DNA of 12,593 nt from Propionibacteriaceae bacterium (lineage in GTDB: Bacteria; Actinomycetota; Actinomycetes; Propionibacteriales; Propionibacteriaceae), in NCBI GenBank assembly GCA_009781325.1, contig WQYJ01000041.1, forward strand, positions 1-12,593, in the 5' to 3' direction. The notes beneath the pieces were generated by a model. It did no database searches. It saw only the letters and a list, made by a program, of their open reading frames with translations, and was not told where the DNA came from. This document shows, piece by piece, positions 1 to 6,015 of this stretch (its first letter is position 1; every line of letters starts with the position of its first letter). The position numbers were made by a program, and so were the translations under genes.

Positions 1-3
1 AGA

Positions 4-50
4 CCCTACGTTGGCTGCCGGGGGCCCTGCCTGCGGCAGGGTGACCAGGG
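4..50 (+). repeat. REP-like palindromic repeat, copy R1 (forward)
   Basis: This GC-rich repeat is the first of seven copies in the window. It has the flank CCCTACGTTGGCTG, a run CCGGGGG, the hairpin CCCTGCC-TGC-GGCAGGG, and the end TGACCAGGG. The outermost stem pair is C-G here, while the other copies have T-A at that pair, so both arms changed together. It lies 3' of mutB, outside any gene. Confidence 0.85.
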
Positions 51-71
51 TTACTGCGGCTGACTTGGGGC

Positions 72-100
72 GTGACAATGGGGACGGTCCCCATTGTCAC
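72..100. repeat. 29-bp near-perfect palindrome 3' of mutB
   Basis: The arms GTGACAATGGGGAC and GTCCCCATTGTCAC are perfect 14-base reverse complements around a single central G. The GGGGACGG/GTCCCC core resembles a short dispersed motif I remember from REP elements linked to Y1-type (RAYT) transposases in other bacteria; that link is from memory and unproven here. A single-base centre cannot be a hairpin loop, so the folded form would open the central pairs. Confidence 0.75.
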
Positions 101-108
101 AAAACAGT

Positions 109-150
109 ATTGTGGCGGGTATCACCGTTGTTACCCGCCACAATTCTTTT
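109..150. terminator. Strong hairpin, probable bidirectional terminator after mutB
   Basis: The 13-base arms ATTGTGGCGGGTA and TACCCGCCACAAT pair perfectly around a 10-base loop. On the plus strand the stem runs into TTCTTTT, a good intrinsic terminator tail for transcription from the left. On the minus strand the stem is followed by ACTGTTTT, a weaker tail that would end the mutAB transcript. It lies 14 bases beyond the mutB stop codon. Confidence 0.75.
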
Positions 151-176
151 ACTGAGTTCTACGTTACAAACTCAGT
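151..176. repeat. Hairpin spanning the mutB stop codon
   Basis: The arms ACTGAGTT and AACTCAGT pair perfectly over 8 bases, with a 10-base loop that contains the mutB TAA. On the minus strand it is followed by AAAA rather than U residues, so it is not itself an intrinsic terminator. It may stabilise the 3' end of the mutAB mRNA together with the next hairpin; that role is inferred. Confidence 0.5.
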
Positions 177-2314
177 AGCTTTTCCATCAACTCGATAGCT
201 GACTCTGGAATGATCGTACCAGGTGGATAGATCGCCACGGCACCATCTTTATACAATTGGTCATAATCGTCGGGTGGAATGACCCCGCCGACGGTGATCA
301 AGATGTCTTGACCGCCGACCTTATCCAGCTCCTCGCGCAGGGCGGGAACCAGAACCAGGTGACCTGCAGCCAGGGAGCTAACCCCAACCACGTGGACATC
401 GGAATCGATGGCCTGGCGGGCTGCCTCGGCTGGTGTCTGGAACAGCGGTCCCACGTCGACATCCATACCCAGATCAGCGTACGCGGTGGAGACCACCTTC
501 TGACCGCGGTCGTGACCGTCCTGGCCCATCTTGGCGATGAGGATACGCGGACGACGACCTGTCTTTTCGGCGAACTCGTCGACAAGGCTGCGAGCCCTCT
601 CGATCAACGGAGTTGAGCCAGTCTCAGCAGAGTAGACACCAGAGATCGTGCGAATCTGAGCGGTGTAGCGCCCGAATGACTTCTCCAAGGCATCCGAGAT
701 TTCACCGATCGTTGCCTTCTCACGAGCAGCATCGATAGCCAGCTTCAACAGGTTGCGCTCGGGATCGGTCGCATCCTGGTTGTCTGCTGCCCATGTCAGC
801 TTCGCCAACGCAGCCTGGGTTGCTTCCTCATTACGCTCGGCACGCAACTGGGCGAGCTTGGCGAGTTGCTCCTCGCGTACTGCCTTGTTGTCGACCTTGA
901 GTACGTCAGGAAGCTGATCATTCTCGACCAGATACTTGTTGACACCCATGATGGTCTGCTGCCCAGAATCGATACGAGCCTGGGTACGAGCCGCCGCCTC
1001 TTCGATGCGCATCTTGGGGATGCCCGCCTCGATAGCCTTGGCCATACCGCCAGCCTGCTCGACCTCTTGGATGTGAGCCCAACCGCGCTTGGCGAGATCA
1101 TGGGTCAGCTTCTCGACATATGCCGAGCCAGCCCATGGGTCCACCGAGTGGGTCGTACCGGACTCCTGCTGGATGAAGAGCTGAGTGTTACGCGCAATAC
1201 GAGCAGAGAAGTCTGTCGGAAGGGCGATGGCCTCATCCAAGGAGTTGGTGTGCAGGGACTGGGTGTGACCCTGGGTCGCAGCCATAGCCTCGATACAGGT
1301 ACGAGCCACATTGTTGTAGACATCCTGAGCTGTCAGCGACCAACCCGAGGTCTGCGTGTGAGTACGCAGGCTCATCGACTTAGGATCGGATGGGTTGAAC
1401 TGACGTACCAGACGCGCCCAGAGCAGACGGGCTGCCCTCATCTTGGCAACTTCCATGAAGAAGTTGATCCCGGCACCCCAGAAGAAGGAGAGCCTCGGCG
1501 CGAAATCATCAACCTTGAGGCCTACCGACTCACCAGCGCGGATGTACTCCACGCCGTCAGCCAAGGTGTAAGCCATCTCGAGATCCGCGGTCGCACCGGC
1601 TTCCTGCATGTGGTAACCCGAGATAGAAATCGGGTTGAACCGCGGCATATTAGCTGTGGTGTACGCGAAGATCTCCGAGATGATCCTCATGGAGGGCTCA
1701 GGCGGATAGATGTAGGTATTACGGACCATGAACTCCTTGAGAATGTCGTTCTGGATGGTCCCATTCAACTGAGCAGGCTTCACACCTTGTTCTTCAGCAG
1801 CGACGATATAGAAGGCCATGATCGGCAGCACTGCGCCGTTCATCGTCATCGAGACGCTCATCTGATCCAAGGGGATTCCGGCAAACAACTGACGCATGTC
1901 GAGGATCGAATCCACCGCCACACCAGCCATACCGACATCACCGGTGACACGGGGGTTATCCGAGTCATAGCCGCGGTGGGTCGCGAGGTCGAAGGCGATG
2001 GACAACCCCTTCTGGCCAGCCGCAAGATTACGGCGGTAGAAAGCGTTGGAGTCCGCAGCAGTGGAGAACCCGGCGTACTGACGGATAGTCCAGGGCTGGT
2101 TGACATACATCGTGGGGTACGGACCGCGCAGGTACGGAGGCAGGCCCGGCATGGTGTGGAGGAAGTCCACCCCAGCCAAATCAGCATCGTTATACAGCGG
2201 GGGTACCGCGACGTGCTCCGGGGTTTCCCAGATGCTGTCGAGGTGCGGGGCAACCTGGCAGCACGACGGTGCGGATGACCCTAGGTCAATCGTGTCAAAA
2301 CGTGGAATGCTCAT
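164..2314 (-). CDS. mutB: Methylmalonyl-CoA mutase, large (catalytic, B12-binding) subunit
   Basis: This is the catalytic subunit of adenosylcobalamin-dependent methylmalonyl-CoA mutase, which interconverts succinyl-CoA and (R)-methylmalonyl-CoA in the cytoplasm on the route to propionate. The protein has 716 residues against 728 in P. shermanii, which it matches closely from memory; the N-terminus is about a dozen residues shorter. The TIM-barrel substrate domain comes first, with the WTIRQYAG motif (Arg78, Tyr80, equivalent to Arg87/Tyr89), GTIQNDILKEF and SGYHMQEAG. The C-terminal Rossmann-like B12 domain carries GQDGHDRGQK, whose His601 corresponds to the cobalt ligand His610 (DxHxxG). 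It ends in GGVIP and PGTIIPES. The ATG overlaps the mutA TGA as ATGA, so translation is probably coupled and subunits made in equal amounts. The chaperone gene meaB does not follow within the window. Confidence 0.98.
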   Translation of the reverse strand: MSIPRFDTIDLGSSAPSCCQVAPHLDSIWETPEHVAVPPLYNDADLAGVDFLHTMPGLPPYLRGPYPTMYVNQPWTIRQYAGFSTAADSNAFYRRNLAAGQKGLSIAFDLATHRGYDSDNPRVTGDVGMAGVAVDSILDMRQLFAGIPLDQMSVSMTMNGAVLPIMAFYIVAAEEQGVKPAQLNGTIQNDILKEFMVRNTYIYPPEPSMRIISEIFAYTTANMPRFNPISISGYHMQEAGATADLEMAYTLADGVEYIRAGESVGLKVDDFAPRLSFFWGAGINFFMEVAKMRAARLLWARLVRQFNPSDPKSMSLRTHTQTSGWSLTAQDVYNNVARTCIEAMAATQGHTQSLHTNSLDEAIALPTDFSARIARNTQLFIQQESGTTHSVDPWAGSAYVEKLTHDLAKRGWAHIQEVEQAGGMAKAIEAGIPKMRIEEAAARTQARIDSGQQTIMGVNKYLVENDQLPDVLKVDNKAVREEQLAKLAQLRAERNEEATQAALAKLTWAADNQDATDPERNLLKLAIDAAREKATIGEISDALEKSFGRYTAQIRTISGVYSAETGSTPLIERARSLVDEFAEKTGRRPRILIAKMGQDGHDRGQKVVSTAYADLGMDVDVGPLFQTPAEAARQAIDSDVHVVGVSSLAAGHLVLVPALREELDKVGGQDILITVGGVIPPDDYDQLYKDGAVAIYPPGTIIPESAIELMEKLLSL

Positions 2315-4170
2315 TTTGCAACCCCCAAACGGTCAAGAGTTTCGGTCAGGAAGGTGACGACATTCATGCCGTCGAAGATTTCACCATCGATCAGGTCGTT
2401 GGCAGTCTCATCACCTAGCTCGGTCTTGCGCCCGGCGATCCATACTGACAGACCTGCATCCTTAGCAGCCTTGGCAGCAGCAACGCCTTGTGCGGCATAG
2501 ACAGCAGCCGAAGAAGCTAGGACGATCTCTTCTGTCCCGCCAGCATGTGCAGCAGCGACGATCTGTTCGGGAGTGGGGCCCTCAATAGCTGAGAACTCGA
2601 TACCGCCGACGAGAAGAAGGTTGGTGGTGAACTGCTCGCGGCCGCCGAAGTCACGGCGTTCCCCGAGGCAGGCTAAGAGAACCGTCGGCTTCTTACCTGT
2701 CTGGGCTTCAAAGCCACGGGAACGATCCCGCAGAACCTCGAAGACCTGGGAGTCACGGCAGGGAGCCAGCCCAGCGTAGCGAGGACGCGAAGGACGAGCG
2801 AAGAAGTCCGTCAAGGGGGCTTCATCCTGCTTCGGGAACATCGATACACCTGTGAGCGGAATCTTGCGGGTGGCGATCTTGGCGGCCCTATCGGCTGCCG
2901 TTGCGGCTACCCATTCGCCGACCTTTCCGTCGGTCAATGCTTGAGCCATGCCGCCGAGTGCTTCGATTTCTTGGACCCGTGCCCACGCCTTTTCGGCGAG
3001 CTGCTCGGTTAGTGATTCGAAGACCCATGCCCCGCCAGCGGGATCCTTGACTGCGCCAAGGTGGCATTCCTCAGCAGCAACCAACTGGATGTTGCGGGCG
3101 ATACGACGCGAGAAGTTGGTCGGCAGACCATAGACTGCGTCGTGTGGAAGTACGGTGATCACATCTGCGCCGCCGACTGATGCGGAGAAGCATCCGATGG
3201 TGGCCCTCAGCAGGTTCACCCACGGATCATCCTTAGAAAGAATCCTCCACGATGTCACAGCGTGCTGGACGGCTCCGCGGGAATCCTCGGGAACCTCAAG
3301 TACCTCTCCCACACGAGCCCACAGGCGGCGAAGCGCCCGAATTCTCGAAATAGCGAGGAACTCATCAGCGTTGACCGCAACACGGAACATGATCTGAGTG
3401 AATCCGTCACTGGGTGCAACTCCCTGGGCTTCTAGGGCCCGTACGTACTCAATACCGGTGGCGATCGCGAAAGCCAGTTGATCGATGTCTCCTGCACCGG
3501 CACTGTCATAGCATGTGACATCAACAGTGAGTGCTCCGACACCTTGGAAAGCCTGAGCCTTGGCAACCCACTCAGCGAGTTCACTCAAGTCGACTTCTGA
3601 GCCAGAAACGGCGGACTCTGCGATGGGATCGATGCCGAGGTTGCCCTTGGCAGCAGTAGATCCGCAGGAACCGAAGAAGTCGAGGAGGGCTTCGGCAGCC
3701 TCAGCTTGCTCCGAGACAGAACTCACACACACAGGAGCGGCTTCTGGGTGTACGCCGCTCAGAACAGCGGTGACATCCTTGGGCTTGATAGCGTCCTTGT
3801 CGACGCGCAGCCACACTCCTGTGGCTCCGGCGTTCAAATCCGCTTGAATCTCTTCAGTCGTACGAGCGACATCGGGATCCTCATGAAGTTGTGCGACGAT
3901 CCAGGGTGCTGCGGGGTTCGGTAGCGTAGCACCGCGTGTGAACGGCATCTGTGCGGGATAACCGATCTTCTGATCCTCTGGCTTGAGATACAGCGGTGCG
4001 ATCTCGATGCCATCGACTGTGGTCGTCGTCAGTCTTTTAATTGCTTGCTCGATGGTCAGCTCTGACCCCGGGGGACGCCTCCTATTGAGCGCCTTAAGAA
4101 CCTCGCGGTCCCAGTCTGCTTGGGTGGGGGTTGGGAAATCACCCGCCAACACCATCCATTCGTCCGTCAT
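2311..4170 (-). CDS. mutA: Methylmalonyl-CoA mutase, small (non-catalytic) subunit
   Basis: MutA pairs with MutB to form the heterodimeric mutase. The frame continues upstream to a TTG at 4236 (641 residues) and includes an ATG at 4197. I choose the ATG at 4170 (619 residues, MTDEWMVLAGDFP) because it has a good Shine-Dalgarno sequence, AGAAGGG, 6 bases before it, and because LAGDFP lies near the N-terminus of the P. shermanii small subunit. The fold mirrors MutB, but the B12-binding loop is degenerate: where MutB has DGHDRG, MutA has CLGERRDFGGRE (RDFGGRE at residues 506-512), without the cobalt-ligating His. This is normal for the small subunit. The ending LDRLGVAK matches the P. shermanii ending LDILGVAK. 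It is the first gene of the mutAB pair, and a 161-base leader region separates it from the upstream small membrane protein gene. Confidence 0.96.
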   Translation of the reverse strand: MTDEWMVLAGDFPTPTQADWDREVLKALNRRRPPGSELTIEQAIKRLTTTTVDGIEIAPLYLKPEDQKIGYPAQMPFTRGATLPNPAAPWIVAQLHEDPDVARTTEEIQADLNAGATGVWLRVDKDAIKPKDVTAVLSGVHPEAAPVCVSSVSEQAEAAEALLDFFGSCGSTAAKGNLGIDPIAESAVSGSEVDLSELAEWVAKAQAFQGVGALTVDVTCYDSAGAGDIDQLAFAIATGIEYVRALEAQGVAPSDGFTQIMFRVAVNADEFLAISRIRALRRLWARVGEVLEVPEDSRGAVQHAVTSWRILSKDDPWVNLLRATIGCFSASVGGADVITVLPHDAVYGLPTNFSRRIARNIQLVAAEECHLGAVKDPAGGAWVFESLTEQLAEKAWARVQEIEALGGMAQALTDGKVGEWVAATAADRAAKIATRKIPLTGVSMFPKQDEAPLTDFFARPSRPRYAGLAPCRDSQVFEVLRDRSRGFEAQTGKKPTVLLACLGERRDFGGREQFTTNLLLVGGIEFSAIEGPTPEQIVAAAHAGGTEEIVLASSAAVYAAQGVAAAKAAKDAGLSVWIAGRKTELGDETANDLIDGEIFDGMNVVTFLTETLDRLGVAK

Positions 4171-4252
4171 TGAATTCCCTTCTGGTGTTCTTGTCATCGC
4201 AAATCTTCGTTGCTTGATTACAGCGTGCGATGCCAATATGTTGAAGATCCTA

Positions 4253-4276
4253 TGTGCTCACCTTATCGCGTTTATA
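4253..4276 (-). promoter_or_regulatory. Candidate promoter region for mutAB
   Basis: On the minus strand the AT-rich stretch upstream of mutA holds TATAAA (4271-4276) as a possible -10 element, and further down TAGGAT (4253-4258) as a second candidate. Neither has a convincing -35 box. The 5' leader would be roughly 75 to 95 bases. I found no cobalamin riboswitch signature in it. This is a weak call made on position and composition. Confidence 0.25.
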
Positions 4277-4310
4277 GGGCAGCCCGAAATAGCTGAATTA
4301 ATGATGAATA

Positions 4311-4327
4311 AATCAGTTGTACTGATT
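4311..4327. terminator. Weak AT-rich hairpin after the small membrane protein gene
   Basis: AATCAGT and ACTGATT pair over 7 bases around a 3-base loop, 4 bases past the stop codon of the small membrane protein gene. On the minus strand it is followed by TATTC rather than a U run. The stem is AT-rich, so at best it is a weak terminator between the pitA operon and mutAB. Confidence 0.3.
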
Positions 4328-4331
4328 GTCA

Positions 4332-4559
4332 CTAACTACGGAAGTACGGGATCATCAGGTACAGGCCGAAGATGATCAACAAACCTGTGACACATAGCAA
4401 TACGAATCCAAGAATCCGCCGCCCGCCAGTAACCGTGTCTGCTCCTGCAACTGGGGTAAAAGCCCAGTTCGCCGCACTCATCAATGTGGCAATTGCTACT
4501 GTTGCTCCGATGGTCACAAGGGCTACCTGAAGCAAAGCCATCCAATTAACGCTACCCAC
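4332..4559 (-). CDS. Small two-helix membrane protein coupled to pitA (function unknown)
   Basis: This protein of about 75 residues has two hydrophobic segments, roughly residues 7-30 and 50-71, separated by a short hydrophilic loop with TVTGGRR, so it is probably an integral membrane protein with both ends on the same side. I choose a GTG start at 4559 because GAAGGCGG lies about 8 bases upstream, while the upstream ATG at 4592 has GAGGA directly abutting it. With the GTG, the gene overlaps the pitA stop codon by 8 bases (GTGGGTAG), a translational-coupling arrangement. An ATG at 4541 would give 69 residues. In M. tuberculosis a small membrane protein gene (Rv0544c) likewise follows pitA (Rv0545c). 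A role as a PitA partner or regulator is inferred from context only. Confidence 0.75.
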   Translation of the reverse strand: MGSVNWMALLQVALVTIGATVAIATLMSAANWAFTPVAGADTVTGGRRILGFVLLCVTGLLIIFGLYLMIPYFRS

Positions 4560-5925
4560 GGCTATCCGCCTTCGGCGTCGAAGGAGTTTCATTCCTCGGG
4601 GTCGTCGGATAGGACGTACCCTTATTCTTCGGCTTCGGTTTCTTCAGTTGGGTCAACCGCATCGTGGTGTTAGCCATCGGATGATCACCCAGCTTCTCAG
4701 GCAGCGGAGGGATGAAGGGGTTAGGGATCGGGGATGTCTGTGAGGACAGAGCGGCCTTCGCGAGCACCTTCACATCACGGGAATCATTAACATTCTCATG
4801 GGAGATATGGTTGCGCGAGGAGATGATCTTAATAGATACCGATAGAACCACCAGAACGACGATGACACCGATGAAACCGCCCGTACCCAGGTGCGCCAAC
4901 CAGGCGGCTCCGGCTCCGACGATCGCTGCGGCAGGAAGGGTGAGCAGCCACGCACTGAGCATCCGCCCGCCGGTCTTCCAGCGTACTTCCTCAGGAGTAC
5001 GGGCTAGTCCCGTACCCATGATGGCGCCGGAGACCACGTGAGTGGTCGACAAGCCGAAGCCCAGATGTGAGGAAGCCAAGATGGCGGCCATGGCTGAGGT
5101 TTCTGCTGCGAAACCCTGAGGGGGCTCGATTTCCGCCATACCCTTACCCATGGTTCTCATGATGCGCCACCCACCTGAGTATGTGCCCAGTGCAATCGCA
5201 AGACCGGCCAGGAGGATGACCCACCAGTGCGGGCTTGACCCTGGAGCTTGACCCCACCACGGGTTTGCATCGGGGAAGATTTGCTGGATTTCCATGGTGC
5301 CAGCAACAAGTACGAGTGTGATGATTCCCATGGTTTTCTGGCCATCGGAGGTACCGTGAGCAAGGGCGACCATCAGAGATGACACCTTCTGAGCAGTGCG
5401 GTATCTCTTCTTGGCATCCTTAGGTGCATTGTGCTCACCATGGTAGGAGATCTTTGTAGCCAGGAAGGAGGCGATCCCGGCAACAACTGGTGCAACCAGA
5501 GCCGGAAGGAGGATCTTGGAGACCACGATCGACCAATGGACTCCGGCCATCCCTGCCTGGAAGAGCACTGCCCCAATCAGCGCACCGAAAATCGCATGCG
5601 AAGACGAGGACGGCAAACCAAAGAGCCAGGTGAGCAGGTTCCACAAAATGGCACCCACCAGAGCAGCAAAGACTGTTTGCGGAGTCACGAGTGCATCATC
5701 GACCATTCCCGAGGAAATAGTCTTGGCGACCTCAGTCGACAAACAGGCACCGACAAGGTTCATGACAGCAGCTAAAAGAACAGCAACTTTAGGCTTGAAT
5801 GCCCCTGTGGCTACGGAAGTTGCCATAGCGTTGGCGGCGTCGTGAAAACCGTTGGTGAAGTCGAAAACCAAGGCCGTAATAACGACGATAAGGACGATGA
5901 GCTCAATGGACATTGGGGCACCCAT
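4552..5925 (-). CDS. pitA: Low-affinity inorganic phosphate transporter, PiT family
   Basis: PitA takes up phosphate, as metal-phosphate complexes in characterised bacterial homologues, using the proton gradient. The 457-residue protein shows the duplicated PiT architecture. The first signature is DFTNGFHDAANA (22-33), the second AHGTSDGQKTMG (189-200), and each half has its own serine/threonine-histidine motif: GLPSSSSHA (103-111) and GLSTTHVVSGAI (291-302). Multiple hydrophobic helices run from residue 6 to about 368. The last 90 residues are hydrophilic and rich in Pro, Lys and Thr, probably a cytoplasmic tail. The ATG at 5925 has no clear ribosome binding site; an ATG at 5913 would give MSIELIVLIV and looks closer to usual PitA starts. 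The gene follows pmt on the same strand after 90 bases, has its own PHO-box promoter, and overlaps the next small membrane gene. Confidence 0.95.
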   Translation of the reverse strand: MGAPMSIELIVLIVVITALVFDFTNGFHDAANAMATSVATGAFKPKVAVLLAAVMNLVGACLSTEVAKTISSGMVDDALVTPQTVFAALVGAILWNLLTWLFGLPSSSSHAIFGALIGAVLFQAGMAGVHWSIVVSKILLPALVAPVVAGIASFLATKISYHGEHNAPKDAKKRYRTAQKVSSLMVALAHGTSDGQKTMGIITLVLVAGTMEIQQIFPDANPWWGQAPGSSPHWWVILLAGLAIALGTYSGGWRIMRTMGKGMAEIEPPQGFAAETSAMAAILASSHLGFGLSTTHVVSGAIMGTGLARTPEEVRWKTGGRMLSAWLLTLPAAAIVGAGAAWLAHLGTGGFIGVIVVLVVLSVSIKIISSRNHISHENVNDSRDVKVLAKAALSSQTSPIPNPFIPPLPEKLGDHPMANTTMRLTQLKKPKPKNKGTSYPTTPRNETPSTPKADSRG

Positions 5926-5952
5926 GAGCGAGGATTACCATCACAAGTCTTG

Positions 5953-5958
5953 ATATTA
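5953..5958 (-). promoter_or_regulatory. Probable -10 element of the pitA promoter
   Basis: TAATAT on the minus strand is a 5-of-6 match to TATAAT, placed 28 bases upstream of the pitA ATG at 5925. The PHO-box repeats begin 6 bases upstream of it and cover the -35 position. This fits an activator that replaces a poor -35 box. Confidence 0.45.
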
Positions 5959-5964
5959 CCAACT

Positions 5965-6005
5965 TCTAGGTTAACGCAAGGTGAACAGTTTAACGCCAGG
6001 TTACG
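5965..6005 (-). promoter_or_regulatory. Candidate PHO box (PhoP/RegX3-type) upstream of pitA
   Basis: Read on the minus strand there are four related units: CGTAACCTGGC, GTTAAACT, GTTCACCTTGC and GTTAACCTAGA. Units 1-2 and 3-4 each start 11 bases apart. GTTCACCTTGC fits well the 11-base direct-repeat unit that I know from Streptomyces PhoP boxes (GTTCACC core), also recognised by mycobacterial RegX3. It sits between the pmt stop codon and the pitA -10 element, so pitA is probably controlled by phosphate through a PhoR-PhoP/SenX3-RegX3 type system. The regulator itself is not in the window. Confidence 0.65.
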
Positions 6006-6015
6006 AAGCTAAAAA

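Noticed and set aside
866..2278. Long open frame of 470 codons on the plus strand
   Set aside because: It is antisense to mutB, which is identified beyond doubt. Its translation has no recognisable family character and looks like a shadow of codon bias in the real gene.
4171..4236. Longer MutA starting at TTG 4236
   Set aside because: It would add 22 residues that do not resemble known MutA N-termini, and the good ribosome binding site belongs to the ATG at 4170.
4171..4331. Possible cobalamin riboswitch in the mutA leader
   Set aside because: I looked for the B12-box type sequence and the surrounding long stems and found neither; the region is short and AT-rich.
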